From Phytohabitans kaempferiae (GTDB lineage Bacteria > Actinomycetota > Actinomycetes > Mycobacteriales > Micromonosporaceae): a DNA stretch of 64,000 bases. The stretch lies in assembly GCF_042433955.1 (NCBI RefSeq), contig NZ_JBHLUH010000089.1, positions 95,589-159,588 on the forward strand, written 5' to 3'. Made by a program: the position numbers and the translations under genes. Below the pieces are notes generated by a model. It was given only the letters and a program-made list of their open reading frames with translations, searched no databases and had not been told where the DNA came from. This document shows positions 1 to 8,225 of this stretch, one piece after another (the stretch's first letter is position 1; every line of letters starts with the position of its first letter).

Positions 1-54
1 ATGAACCATCCGGACGTGCTCCGCTGGCTGGCGGACGCGCAGGTGGCGGCATGA
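1..54 (+). CDS. C-terminal end of an upstream gene (partial)
   Basis: An open frame enters from the left edge and stops with TGA at 52-54, giving a tail that ends ...RWLADAQVAA. It overlaps the next start in an ATGA arrangement (ATG at 51, TGA at 52), so the two genes are probably translationally coupled in one operon. The visible 17 residues are too few to assign a family. Confidence 0.6.
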   Translation: MNHPDVLRWLADAQVAA

Positions 55-1361
55 GCGCCCCTCTCGCGCGCGGACGCGCGGACGCCGGCACGAGCGCGCC
101 GGCATACGTGAGCCGGTGGACCGAGCTGGAGCGGCTGCTCGCCACAAACCCGATGATGGACGCGGTCATCGACGAGGTACGCGGCCGGGAGATCCGGGTC
201 GGCGACCACTGGCTGGTCGACTTCGCCTCCTGCAACTACCTCGGCTTCGACCTCGAGCCGGAGATCCAGGAGGCGATCGGGCCGGCGGTCGCCCGCTGGG
301 GTACGCACCCGAGCTGGTCGCGCATGCTCGGCAGCCCTTTGCTGTATCCGCGAATCGAGGAGCGCCTCACCGACCTGCTCGGCGCGCCGGACACGCTCGT
401 ACTGCCCACCGTCACGCTCATCCACATGGCGGTGGTACCGGTCCTCGCCGGCACCGGCACGGTCATCTACGAGCACAACGCCCATCGCACGATCTTTGAC
501 GCCTGCCAGTACGCCCGCGGGCTGGGCGCCACCGCCCACCGCTTCCGCGCCGGTGACCTCGAACAGCTGGAGCAGCGGCTCCGGGCGGCGCCCACCGGCG
601 GCCCCCGGCTGGTCTGCGTCGACGGCGTCAACAGCATGACCGGCAACCCGCCCGACCTGCCGGCGTACGCCCGGCTCTGCCGCGAGTACGGCGCGCTGCT
701 CTATGTGGACGACGCGCACGGCTTCGGCCTGCTCGGCGAGCGGCGCCCGGACGAGACCTCGCCGTACGGCTCGCGGGGCAACGCGGTCGTCCGGTGGTTC
801 GGCGAGAGCTACGACAACGTGGTGCTGGTGGGCGGCTTCTCCAAGGCGTACTCGTCGCTGCTCGCCTTCATCGCGGTGCCCACCGAGGTCAAGGAGCACC
901 TCAAGGTGGCCGCCCCGCCGTACCTCTACAGCGGACCGTCGCCGACCGCGTCGCTCGCCACCGTGCTGGCCGGCTTCGACGTGAACGAGGCCCGGGGCGA
1001 CGCGCTCCGCGGCCGGCTGTACACGCTCTCCCGCAGGGTGCTCGACCGCGTACGGGAGCTGGGCCTCGCCACGCCCAACACCAGCGGTACCCCCATCATC
1101 GAGCTGCCGCTCGCCGCCGGTCGGGAGCTGTCCGATGTGGCCGACGAGCTGTGGCGGCGCGGCGTCTACGTGACGCTGGCCGCGTACCCGCTGGTGGCCC
1201 GCGCGGACGTGGGGCTGCGCGTGCAGCTCACCGCCACGCACACCGACGAGGATGTGGAGCGGCTGTTGGCGGCGCTGGAGGCCTTGGCCGATCGGGGTGA
1301 CCTCCGGGCGGCCGGCGGCCAGGTCGCACCGCGGCAGGCGCGACCGGGCCCCGACTCCTGA
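51..1361 (+). CDS. Alpha-oxoamine synthase-like PLP enzyme (BioF/CqsA/KBL group)
   Basis: A 436-residue fold-type I PLP enzyme of class II, the group that condenses an amino acid with an acyl thioester and releases CO2. Visible marks are the N-terminal DFASCNYLGFD segment (about residues 56-66), the cofactor-binding DDAHGFGLLG motif near residue 219, and GGFSKAYSS, where K265 is the expected Schiff-base lysine. Length is slightly above the 390-420 usual for BioF because of a loose N-terminus and a Pro/Arg-rich tail. The ATG overlaps the stop of the preceding gene, so it is the distal member of an operon that lies mostly outside the window. No biotin genes are beside it, so a role in a secondary metabolite or signal molecule is as likely as 8-amino-7-oxononanoate synthesis. 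The substrate is not predictable. Confidence 0.85.
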   Translation: MSAPLARGRADAGTSAPAYVSRWTELERLLATNPMMDAVIDEVRGREIRVGDHWLVDFASCNYLGFDLEPEIQEAIGPAVARWGTHPSWSRMLGSPLLYPRIEERLTDLLGAPDTLVLPTVTLIHMAVVPVLAGTGTVIYEHNAHRTIFDACQYARGLGATAHRFRAGDLEQLEQRLRAAPTGGPRLVCVDGVNSMTGNPPDLPAYARLCREYGALLYVDDAHGFGLLGERRPDETSPYGSRGNAVVRWFGESYDNVVLVGGFSKAYSSLLAFIAVPTEVKEHLKVAAPPYLYSGPSPTASLATVLAGFDVNEARGDALRGRLYTLSRRVLDRVRELGLATPNTSGTPIIELPLAAGRELSDVADELWRRGVYVTLAAYPLVARADVGLRVQLTATHTDEDVERLLAALEALADRGDLRAAGGQVAPRQARPGPDS

Positions 1362-1891
1362 CCCTCGCGGCTGCCCGCCCTCGGCGACGCGCTCGTGCCG
1401 CTCGCCGCCGAGCGACCCCCTGGACTCACGGCGGTGGTCTCCGTCGCCGTGAGCGTCCGCTTGACGGCGCTTCCCCACGTTGCGGTCGGCCTCAGGTTCG
1501 AACAGGCGTGGAGGTGTGGTGTGTCTGCCCGAGGTGCCTCTCCTGAGCCTGCGGTTGGGTGTGCGATGCGTCCGCGCGTGGTGGCTCGGTATGCGGCTGA
1601 GGTTCTTCTAAGCCTGCGGCGTGGATGGGCGGTGTGAGGTGCGGCGCGGTGCCCTCGGCGCGGGTGCGGCTGGGCGCGCGGTGCCTCGGCGTGCGGCGCG
1701 GGCGCGGCTGGGCGTGAGGGCCGGCGAGGTGCGGTGTGGGCGAGCCGGGCGGTGGGGCGCCGTGCTTTGCGGCGCGGTGGGTGAGGTGGGGCGGTGCGGG
1801 CGCGGTGCGGGGCGGGAAATCGTGTGGTTGCGGTAATCCGGACCCGGCCCCTGTGGCGTCCGCGCGCTGATAGCCTCCATACGGGGTATTC
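1362..1891. other. 530-bp gene-free spacer, strongly G-biased on the + strand
   Basis: No convincing gene. The stretch 1620-1830 is dominated by GGTGCG/GCGCGGTG-like words, so the + strand is G-rich and C-poor, unlike neighbouring coding DNA. Short frames here have no ribosome binding site and no recognisable protein. The last 60 bases before 1892 should hold the promoter of the membrane-protein gene. Confidence 0.6.
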
Positions 1892-2662
1892 ATGGGGGAG
1901 TGGTTCCGTCACACCATTGTGGACACCGGGCGCCTGTCGCTGTTCAGCTTCTTCGCCGCGATGATGGTCGGCTTCTTCGGCATCCGCTTCTCCACGCGCA
2001 TGATCCGTGCCGGCGTGCGGTGGTGGCCGGGCAACGTGACGCCCGGCGGGCTGCACATCCATCACGCCGTCTTCGGCATCGGGCTGATGCTGATCGGCGG
2101 GATCACCGGCTTCGCCATCGACCCCGACCTGACCGGCTGGCGGTCGGTCGCGGCGGCCGTCTTCGGGCTGGGGTCGGCGCTCGTGCTCGACGAGTTCGCG
2201 CTCATCCTGCGGCTGCGCGACGTGTACTGGTCGCGGGAGGGACGCGAGTCGGTCACCGCCGTCTTCGTCGCCTGCGCGGTCACCGGGCTGCTCGTCCTCG
2301 GCGTGCTCCCGGAGAACATCACCGAACTCGTCCGCGCCGACGACCGCGGCGGCCTCGCCGGCTGGGCGGCAGGCATCGCGCTCGCCGCGTTCAACCTGGG
2401 GCTGGCCGTCCTCACCGTCCTCAAGGGAAAGCTCTGGACCGGCCTCATCGGACTGTTCTTCCCCATCCTGCTGTACGTCGGCGTGATCCGACTCGCCCGA
2501 CCGAAGTCGCCGTGGGCGCGCTGGCGGTACCACCGCCCGGGTGAGCGGCCGGCCCGCAAGCTCGCCCGCGCGCAGCGCCGCGAGGAACGATTCCACCAAC
2601 CGGTCGCTCGGCTTGGCGACCGGCTGAGCAACCTCATCGCCGGCCGGCCGGACCAGGCGTAG
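1892..2662 (+). CDS. Polytopic membrane protein with an HIHH motif
   Basis: A 256-residue protein with about six hydrophobic segments. A compact polar motif HIHH (H55, H57, H58) lies at the start of the second hydrophobic segment, and a D100-E101 pair ends the third. Such buried His and acidic residues could bind a metal or form a catalytic centre in the membrane, but no named family can be assigned with confidence. The C-terminal 60 residues are Arg-rich and probably cytosolic. The gene stands alone, with long spacers on both sides. The ATG at 1892 has no clear Shine-Dalgarno sequence, so translation may start on a short leader. This is best described as a conserved-looking actinobacterial integral membrane protein of unknown function. 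Confidence 0.75.
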   Translation: MGEWFRHTIVDTGRLSLFSFFAAMMVGFFGIRFSTRMIRAGVRWWPGNVTPGGLHIHHAVFGIGLMLIGGITGFAIDPDLTGWRSVAAAVFGLGSALVLDEFALILRLRDVYWSREGRESVTAVFVACAVTGLLVLGVLPENITELVRADDRGGLAGWAAGIALAAFNLGLAVLTVLKGKLWTGLIGLFFPILLYVGVIRLARPKSPWARWRYHRPGERPARKLARAQRREERFHQPVARLGDRLSNLIAGRPDQA

Positions 2663-2851
2663 CTGACGTACGCCGGGCCGTCCGGCGCCGGAAGCGTGGA
2701 CTCACCGGTGAGGTGCGAGGGCGATGTGCTCCCGTACCGCCGCGGGCCGCCTCCGGTGCGGGCGGCACTGAACGTCGCCCGTCCGCGATGACGCTGTCAC
2801 CGGGGCGTGGTGGGGGAGCCGAGTCGTGCGACCGGCTCCCCGGAACCGCTG

Positions 2852-3112
2852 CTAGACGACCGACTCCTCGTCATCGTCCGCGGAGTCGTCCTCCTCCAGC
2901 GTCCACTTGAGCTGGAACTCGATTTCCTCCTCGCCATCGCCCCGCTCGTGCTCGATGGAGAACTGGGCGCGGGCGGGAACGCGGATTCGCTCGCCGGCGA
3001 TCTGGATCCGGAACGGCGTCTCCGACTCCAGCGCGTCCGCCAGGCGCCGCAGCTTGGCGACGACCTCGGGCGTGGAGTAGAAGCGTTCGACGTCTCGCGT
3101 CGTCTCGGTCAC
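2852..3112 (-). CDS. amphi-Trp domain protein
   Basis: A small acidic protein of 86 residues. Its central part (FRIQIAGERIRVPARAQFSIEHE...EIEFQLKW) matches the amphi-Trp domain pattern, a short amphipathic beta-rich module ending in a conserved Trp. The last ten residues are almost all Asp, Glu and Ser. I chose the GTG start at 3112 because GGAGG lies four bases upstream; an in-frame ATG 39 bases further up lacks such a site. It is transcribed alone, toward a gene-free stretch. The biochemical role of the domain is not known to me. Confidence 0.8.
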   Translation of the reverse strand: MTETTRDVERFYSTPEVVAKLRRLADALESETPFRIQIAGERIRVPARAQFSIEHERGDGEEEIEFQLKWTLEEDDSADDDEESVV

Positions 3113-3265
3113 GTGACCTCCGATCTCAAGGCCGCCCCCGTGCGGGCGCACCTGCGCGGGACATTCAACCAGCGCCGGCGAGGGCGTGGGTTAGCCACCC
3201 TCCGCGGACACGCGAAAGGCGAGGCCCGCACCTTGACACCGCCCTCAACCTCGCGCCTCCATCCC

Positions 3266-3351
3266 GGTGCGGGGGGTGCGGGGGGTGCGGGGGGTGCGGG
3301 GGGTGCGGGGGGTGCGGGGGGTGCGGGGGGGTGCGGGGGGTGCGGGGGTGC
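3266..3351. repeat. Nine-base tandem repeat, about 9.5 copies
   Basis: The unit GGTGCGGGG is repeated head to tail about nine times, with one copy lengthened by a G. It sits in the 305-bp spacer between the amphi-Trp gene and the FrnE homolog, just downstream of the latter. The period is a multiple of three, so open frames run through it, but none belongs to a credible gene. G-runs on one strand could form G-quadruplex structure in RNA or DNA. Confidence 0.9.
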
Positions 3352-3417
3352 CGGACACGCCCGGTGGCCGAGGTGGCGTGGCACGGGATCCACGGACTGT
3401 GGACCGCGGCTCGCCCC

Positions 3418-4059
3418 CTACGATCCCACCGGTGACGCGGCCTTCTCGAGCGTCGCCAGGAAGGCCTCGATCGGCTGGGCGCCCGAAATGCCGTACGTGC
3501 GGTTGAAGACGAAGAACGGCACGCCGGTCGCGCCGAGCTTCCGAGCGGTGCGGATGTCTTCGTGCACCTCCGCCGTGTACGCGTCGCCCTCGATCACCGC
3601 GCGCGCCTCGTCCGCCGGCAGCCCCGCGTCGGTCGCGATCCGCACGAGCGTGTCGGTGTCGTCGACTGCCTCGCCCTCGACGAGCGCGGCCCGGAACAGC
3701 CGCTCGTGGATCGCGTCCGCGGCGTCGCGTGCGGCGGCGAAGTGGGTGAGGCGGTGGGCATCGAACGTGTTGGCGGTCAGCGACCGGTCGAGGTGGTAGC
3801 TCAGCCCTTCCTCGGCGGCGAGCGCGGTGACCCGGTCCTGCATGGTCTGCGCCTGGGCGGCCGGCACGCCGTACTTCGTGGCCAGCATCTCCGTGGTGGG
3901 GCGGTTGTCGCCGCGCTGCTGCGACGGGTCGAGCTGGAAGCTGCGCCAGGTGACCCGCACGTCGCCGGCGTGCTCGAAGCGGGCGAGCGCGGTCTGCAGC
4001 CGCCGCTTGCCGATGTAGCACCACGGGCAGATGACGTCGGACCAGACCTCGATCTTCAA
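3418..4059 (-). CDS. DsbA-family oxidoreductase, FrnE-like
   Basis: A 213-residue cytosolic thioredoxin-fold protein of the FrnE/2-hydroxychromene isomerase branch of DsbA. The start segment KIEVWSDVICPWCYIGK holds the C11-P-W-C14 redox motif, and GATGVPFFVF near residue 175 supplies the cis-proline loop. There is no signal peptide, as usual for FrnE proteins, which act in the cytosol in disulfide chemistry and oxidative stress. I chose TTG at 4059 because GGAG is eight bases upstream and the family begins exactly there; a GTG nine bases earlier has the GGA directly against it. A 39-codon gene ends only 16 bases upstream, so the two are probably co-transcribed, and a TetR gene diverges from the pair. 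Confidence 0.88.
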   Translation of the reverse strand: MKIEVWSDVICPWCYIGKRRLQTALARFEHAGDVRVTWRSFQLDPSQQRGDNRPTTEMLATKYGVPAAQAQTMQDRVTALAAEEGLSYHLDRSLTANTFDAHRLTHFAAARDAADAIHERLFRAALVEGEAVDDTDTLVRIATDAGLPADEARAVIEGDAYTAEVHEDIRTARKLGATGVPFFVFNRTYGISGAQPIEAFLATLEKAASPVGS

Positions 4060-4075
4060 CGTTGCCACTCCTCGC

Positions 4076-4195
4076 TCACCAGCACGTGCCGTCGGGGGCA
4101 CACACGTCGGCGCCGTCGGTCTCTACCATGACGAGGGCGACGGGCGTCTCCTCGTCCTCCGGTGCTTCGGCGGCGTGCACTTCGGGCTCATCCAT
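4076..4195 (-). CDS. 39-residue Cys-containing peptide upstream of the FrnE homolog
   Basis: A short open frame missed by size filters. ATG at 4195 is preceded by GGAGG with a six-base spacer, an almost ideal ribosome binding site. Codons show the GC3 bias of real genes here (about 84%). The product is acidic, with eleven Asp/Glu in the first 30 residues, and ends V-C-A-P-D-G-T-C-W, with two cysteines six apart and a terminal Trp. It stops 16 bases before the FrnE homolog's start, so both are likely on one mRNA and the peptide could be a substrate, regulator or redox partner of the oxidoreductase. A ribosomally made precursor peptide is another reading, but no modification enzyme is adjacent. 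I do not recognise the family. Confidence 0.6.
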   Translation of the reverse strand: MDEPEVHAAEAPEDEETPVALVMVETDGADVCAPDGTCW

Positions 4196-4221
4196 GGCGC
4201 CCCTCCGCGCGGTATCTTGAT

Positions 4222-4278
4222 GCTTGCCTCAACTTGCGTCTCGAACCGTAGCACTAAAGTTGGGGCTTGCGTCAACTT
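4222..4278. promoter_or_regulatory. Repeated half-sites in the FrnE/TetR divergent promoter
   Basis: The 14-mer GCTTGC(C/G)TCAACTT occurs at 4222-4235 and 4265-4278, 43 bases apart. The second copy also forms an inverted repeat AAGTTG (4257-4262) / CAACTT (4273-4278) with a ten-base spacer. It lies between the divergent peptide-FrnE genes and the TetR gene, the usual place for an autoregulatory TetR operator. A further CAACTT lies just past the TetR stop. Confidence 0.6.
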
Positions 4279-4303
4279 AGCGTTCGAGGTGGAGGGAAGG
4301 CGT

Positions 4304-4951
4304 ATGGCGAAGGCGACGCTGCGCGCGGACGCGCGGCGCAACGTCGAGAAGCTGCGGGGCGCCGCCGTGCACGTCTTCCGGGAGAAGGGCCTGCACGCGC
4401 CCCTCGAGGAGATCGCGAAGCTGGCCGGCGTGAGCCCTGGCACCCTGTACAACCGCTTCGGCTCCCGCGAGGCGCTCATCGACGCGGTGATGCCCGAGCT
4501 GGCCGCCGCCAGCCTCGGCGAGGTCGGCCGGCGGGCGCTTGAGCACCCCGACCCGTGGGGCGGCTTCGCCACCTACGTCGAGGGGGTCTGCGAGCTCCAG
4601 GCCAGCGACCCCGCGCTCAACGACGTGATCTCCCGTCGCTACGCGGCCGAGCAGCTCACCGTGATCTGCCGGGTCACCGAGGAGCGCGAGCGGTACATCA
4701 TCGAGCGCGCCCAGCGGGAGGGCGCCCTCCGCGCCGACTTCACCCGCGAGGACATGCTCTTCGTCTTCTGGTCCACCGCGATGCTCGTGCGGCACACCGC
4801 CGAGGCGGCCCCGGAGGCGTGGCGCCGCAGCATCGGCTTCCTCCTCGACGGGCTGCGCGCCGAGGCGGCACATCCGCTCCCGGTCCACCCGCTCACGCGC
4901 GACCAGGTGGAGGAAGTGATGTTTCGCCTCGGCGAGCTGGGCTCGATCTGA
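4304..4951 (+). CDS. TetR-family transcriptional regulator
   Basis: A 215-residue TetR protein. The N-terminal helix-turn-helix is clear (LEEIAKLAGVSPGTLYNRFGSREALIDAV, about residues 32-60). The C-terminal half matches the common ligand-binding domain with a TetR_C-type DQVEEVMFRLGELG end. The ATG at 4304 has GGAGGGA upstream; an extension of the frame to 4031 overlaps the peptide gene and is rejected. It is divergent from the peptide-FrnE pair and sits over repeated CAACTT half-sites, so it most likely represses itself and that pair. It converges on the GMC oxidoreductase with 16 bases between the stops. Confidence 0.9.
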   Translation: MAKATLRADARRNVEKLRGAAVHVFREKGLHAPLEEIAKLAGVSPGTLYNRFGSREALIDAVMPELAAASLGEVGRRALEHPDPWGGFATYVEGVCELQASDPALNDVISRRYAAEQLTVICRVTEERERYIIERAQREGALRADFTREDMLFVFWSTAMLVRHTAEAAPEAWRRSIGFLLDGLRAEAAHPLPVHPLTRDQVEEVMFRLGELGSI

Positions 4952-4967
4952 GGCCAGCGTCAACTTC

Positions 4968-6428
4968 CTAGCCGGCCGCGATGGACTCGGCCGCGCGCAC
5001 GGCCAGCGCCATGCTCGTCAGCGTCGTGTTGCAGGCGACGCCCGTGGGGATGACGCCACCGCCGCCGAGGTAGAGGTTGTCGAGACCCCACACCTTCGAG
5101 TACGGGTCGACGACACTCTCCGCCGGCTCCGCGCCCATCCGGGCCGTACCCGTGATGTGCAGCGCGAACCCCGCCTCCAAAAACGCCGGCTCGGCCCCGG
5201 GCAGGAACTTGCCGAGCGCCGTCGCCGCCTTCGTCATGTCGGTCACCATGTCGTCGGCGCGCGCCCGGTCCGCGGCGCTGGGCCGGAAGTGGAAGGTGGG
5301 CTGCGGCAGCCCGTACGGGTCGGCCACCCGATCCGAGAACGTCACCGCGTTGTCGCGCCGGACATCGCACGTGCTGAACCACACGAGGTCGGTGACGGTC
5401 CGCCGGTCGACGCCGTCGGGCACCGCCGCGTACCCGAAGACGCCGCGGTGCAGCTGGGCGTGCCACGGGCGCCCCGGCGAGACGGGGATCCACAGGTAGG
5501 GCTCGACCGCTGGCGCTCCCGGATCGAGCCGCTGGGCCAGGTCGTCGGAGAGGGCCACCTGGCAGGTGGCCATGGTCTGTTCACAGAGGTACCGGCCGAG
5601 CGCGTCCGGCCGGATCCCGGATGTCCACAGGAGCTGGGGCGTGAGGACGGAGCCGCCGGCCACCACGTACACGTCGGCGACCAGTGTCCGCTCCGCCCCT
5701 GTGGACAAGTCACGTACGGCGGCGCCGGTGACCCGTCCGCCACTGTGGACAAGTCCGGTGCAGAGGTGCTCGGGCACGAGCGTGAAGCGCGGGTCGTCCG
5801 CCACGCTCGTCCCGCGGTGGTCACCGCCCTTGAGGATGATCTCCGGCCCGCTCCAGTGCACGCGGGGCGGGTCGACACTGAGCCGCTCGACAGCGAGCGG
5901 GAGGCGGCGTACGTCGTATCCGGTCTCGTTGAGCTTTTCGGTGATAACGCGACCCTGCGCCGACATTTCGTAGGCGTCGGTGGTCGTGTGCAGTAGGTTT
6001 TCCGCCACTGCGTACAGTCGGGAAAGCTCGTCGCTGCCGACGAACGGAATGCTTTCCACAACCGGATGGGTCCGTGGTGTGGCGCACGCCCAGAAGATTC
6101 CCATTCCGCCGACCGCGCGGGCGACCCTGGACGCGCCGAGATTCGTGGCCGGATTCTGGTCGGGATTAGTGTGCGAGTCCTTCCCGGATCCGGCGGCGGG
6201 CGGCACGGATATCCGAACCGCGTTACTTCTGATGACGTCAGTGAATGTGTCCGAGTTGTGCTGGTAGATCGTTTCATTTCGCAGATGGCCCCCGAACTCG
6301 CCGGACTGCCGCCCGCCTGCCTCGATCATGGTGACATCGATTCCGGCGTCGACCAGGAGTCGGGCGAAAGTGCAGCCCACCGGGCCGGAACCGATGATAA
6401 GAGCGCTTTTCGCCACAACGGCCTCCAT
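4968..6428 (-). CDS. GMC-type flavoprotein oxidoreductase, pyranose 2-oxidase-like
   Basis: A 486-residue FAD enzyme. The dinucleotide fold is at IIGSGPVG (residues 11-18), and the C-terminal GMC_oxred_C domain holds the catalytic pair H424 (HITGTARMG) and N467 (ACNTTLTS). The segment GGMGIFWACATPR (107-119) aligns with the flavin-attachment loop of fungal pyranose 2-oxidase (GGMSTHW...), but the attaching His is replaced by Phe, so FAD should be non-covalent, as in bacterial glycoside 3-oxidase-type relatives. The expected reaction is oxidation of a sugar or glycoside hydroxyl with O2 or another acceptor. No signal peptide. Its upstream region carries a 13-bp tandem repeat. The ATG at 6428 is plausible; GTG codons just downstream are alternatives. 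Confidence 0.87.
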   Translation of the reverse strand: MEAVVAKSALIIGSGPVGCTFARLLVDAGIDVTMIEAGGRQSGEFGGHLRNETIYQHNSDTFTDVIRSNAVRISVPPAAGSGKDSHTNPDQNPATNLGASRVARAVGGMGIFWACATPRTHPVVESIPFVGSDELSRLYAVAENLLHTTTDAYEMSAQGRVITEKLNETGYDVRRLPLAVERLSVDPPRVHWSGPEIILKGGDHRGTSVADDPRFTLVPEHLCTGLVHSGGRVTGAAVRDLSTGAERTLVADVYVVAGGSVLTPQLLWTSGIRPDALGRYLCEQTMATCQVALSDDLAQRLDPGAPAVEPYLWIPVSPGRPWHAQLHRGVFGYAAVPDGVDRRTVTDLVWFSTCDVRRDNAVTFSDRVADPYGLPQPTFHFRPSAADRARADDMVTDMTKAATALGKFLPGAEPAFLEAGFALHITGTARMGAEPAESVVDPYSKVWGLDNLYLGGGGVIPTGVACNTTLTSMALAVRAAESIAAG

Positions 6429-6604
6429 TTGATCGTGGGTGCAATGACGCTAGCCATGCATTTAGCGGGATGCATCCAGTAATCGGCCACACGTCGGCAA
6501 TCCGTTCTCCTCTTGTGCGGCGAAGGCGCGGCGTAATTGTCTTCCTTACGAGGAAATATCGGTGGACGTCGGACGGCGGTGCAATTCCTCCGTTGCGCCG
6601 CGCC

Positions 6605-6747
6605 GACAACGCCGCCCGACAACGCCGCCCGACAACGCCGCCCGACAACGCCGCCCGACGGCGCCGCCTGACAACGCCGCCCGACAACGCCGCCCGATGG
6701 CGCCGCCCGATGGCGCCGCCCGATGGCGCCGCCTGACAACGCCGTGC
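6605..6747. repeat. 13-bp tandem repeat, 11 copies
   Basis: Eleven contiguous 13-base units in two interspersed forms, GACAACGCCGCCC and GATGGCGCCGCCC, with GACGGCGCCGCCT as an intermediate. The period is not a multiple of three, so it is not a protein repeat. It fills the middle of the 444-bp spacer upstream of the GMC gene and downstream of the FAD monooxygenase gene. The variant units contain the palindrome GGCGCC. Nothing else was recognised in the spacer. Confidence 0.95.
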
Positions 6748-6872
6748 GGCCCTGCTGCCCCCGGGGCGCGGTAGCGGCAGCCCGAACGCGACGTCGGTCC
6801 GCGACTCACCGCCCCCAGTGTGACGAGCGGTGAGGGGGTGCTGAGGCCGAGGTGCAAAGCGGAGTCGCGCCG

Positions 6873-8135
6873 CTATCGGCCGGGGAGGGACGTGCAGAGC
6901 CGCCCGGCGGCCACCGCGGCCAGCCGCTCGCCGACCAGGCGCAGCAGCCCGCCCATCCCCAGGAGGCGCAGTGCCGTGCCGGCGTTGAAGAAGTCGTCCA
7001 CAGGGGACATCCCGGCGAACGTGCCGAACAGGCGCTCGATCTCCGCCGGTCGCCGCCGCTCGGCCAACGCGCGCAGCAGCAGCCGCTCGCCCGGTCCACT
7101 GTGGTAGGTCGCCAGCCGCAGTGTCAGGTCGTACATGGGGCGCAGCGCGCGGTCGCGGTCGCGCTGGTGGGCGGCGAGCGCGGCGGCCAGCGGGCGGACG
7201 CCGCCGATCCCCGCCGCGATGGCGCCGGCGAGGCCCTCCGCGTCGCGCAGCGCGTTGGCGATGCCCTGCGCGGTCACCGGATCCATCGTCACGCCCGCGT
7301 CACCGACCAGGCACCAGCCCGGCCCGTGCGCCTGCCGAAAGTGATTGGGCAGGTCGGGGGTGGTGCGCAGCCGCTCGGCGCGGGTGCCGGCACGCACCCG
7401 CGCGCCGAGGTCGCCGCAGCGGTCGAGGGCCGCCAGGTAGTTGGCCTCCGGGGCGGCGCGGAAGGCGTCGAAGCCGGTGAGCGGCGCGCTCAGGTACACC
7501 ATCGTGAGGTCGTCGTTGGTGGGGAAGACCGCGGCGGCGATGCCCTCGCGCTGGTGCAGCTCGCCCGCGGTGACCGGCACGTCGGCCCAGTACGTGTAGC
7601 AGGCGAAGGAGCGGGGCGGCCGCTGCCGGTACGTCCGGGCTCCCACCGCCCGTGCCACGAACGACCGCTTGCCGTCCGCGCCGACCACCAGCGGGGCGCG
7701 CTCCACGCGATGTTGACCCCCGGGTGAACTTCCGCGGACACCGGCCACGCGCCCGCCCTCCCACAGCAGCTCCTCGACGCGCCACCGCTCACGGACCTCG
7801 GCGCCCGCCGTCCGTGCCGCCTCCACCAGCGCGTGGTCGAGCACGGTGCGGCGCGGGCTGTGGATGGCCGCTCCGGCCGGGAACGCGCCTTCCAGCACCG
7901 CCCCGCGCGTGTCGAAGCGCACCCGGTGGGCCGGTGGCGCTCCGGCGAGCTGGTCGAGCAGCCCCCACCGTGCCAGCCGCTCGACGCCGGGCGGCTGGAT
8001 CTGGTGGGACGAGAGTGTGTCGCTGGGGAAGGCGGCCCGGTCGACGGCGAGCACGCGGAACCCGTGGCGGGCCAGGAGGAGAGCGGTGGCGGCGCCGGCG
8101 ATCCGCGCCCCGACCACGATCACGTCGTATCCCAC
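6873..8135 (-). CDS. FAD-dependent aromatic-hydroxylase-like monooxygenase
   Basis: A 420-residue class A flavoprotein monooxygenase fold. The FAD site VIVVGARIAGAATA is at residues 4-17, the second motif VVGADGKRS lies near 160, and LVGDAGVTMDPVTAQGIANAL near 290 binds the flavin ribityl-phosphate. Such enzymes hydroxylate or epoxidise small aromatic or polyketide-like substrates with NAD(P)H and O2, or reduce isoprenoids in the geranylgeranyl-reductase branch. Substrate not predictable. The gene is divergent from a TetR gene 238 bases away, with a perfect inverted repeat between them, so it is the probable target of that regulator. No biosynthetic cluster surrounds it. Confidence 0.87.
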   Translation of the reverse strand: MGYDVIVVGARIAGAATALLLARHGFRVLAVDRAAFPSDTLSSHQIQPPGVERLARWGLLDQLAGAPPAHRVRFDTRGAVLEGAFPAGAAIHSPRRTVLDHALVEAARTAGAEVRERWRVEELLWEGGRVAGVRGSSPGGQHRVERAPLVVGADGKRSFVARAVGARTYRQRPPRSFACYTYWADVPVTAGELHQREGIAAAVFPTNDDLTMVYLSAPLTGFDAFRAAPEANYLAALDRCGDLGARVRAGTRAERLRTTPDLPNHFRQAHGPGWCLVGDAGVTMDPVTAQGIANALRDAEGLAGAIAAGIGGVRPLAAALAAHQRDRDRALRPMYDLTLRLATYHSGPGERLLLRALAERRRPAEIERLFGTFAGMSPVDDFFNAGTALRLLGMGGLLRLVGERLAAVAAGRLCTSLPGR

Positions 8136-8225
8136 GGCCGTCCCCCGTCCACAGGTGCCATGCCGTCCACAAGAGCCCCGTCCACAAGCGCCATTCCTCC
8201 TGCGAGGGCCGTCCCACCTACAAAG

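Noticed and set aside
1395..1637. Short frame in the spacer after the PLP enzyme
   Set aside because: No ribosome binding site, and the G-biased spacer produces such frames by chance.
3245..4024. Antisense frame with a (TPR)n-like tail
   Set aside because: The tail is only the nine-base DNA repeat read through; the rest mirrors the FrnE homolog.
6605..6747. CRISPR-like array
   Set aside because: Units are contiguous with no spacers and only 13 bp long; no cas genes nearby.
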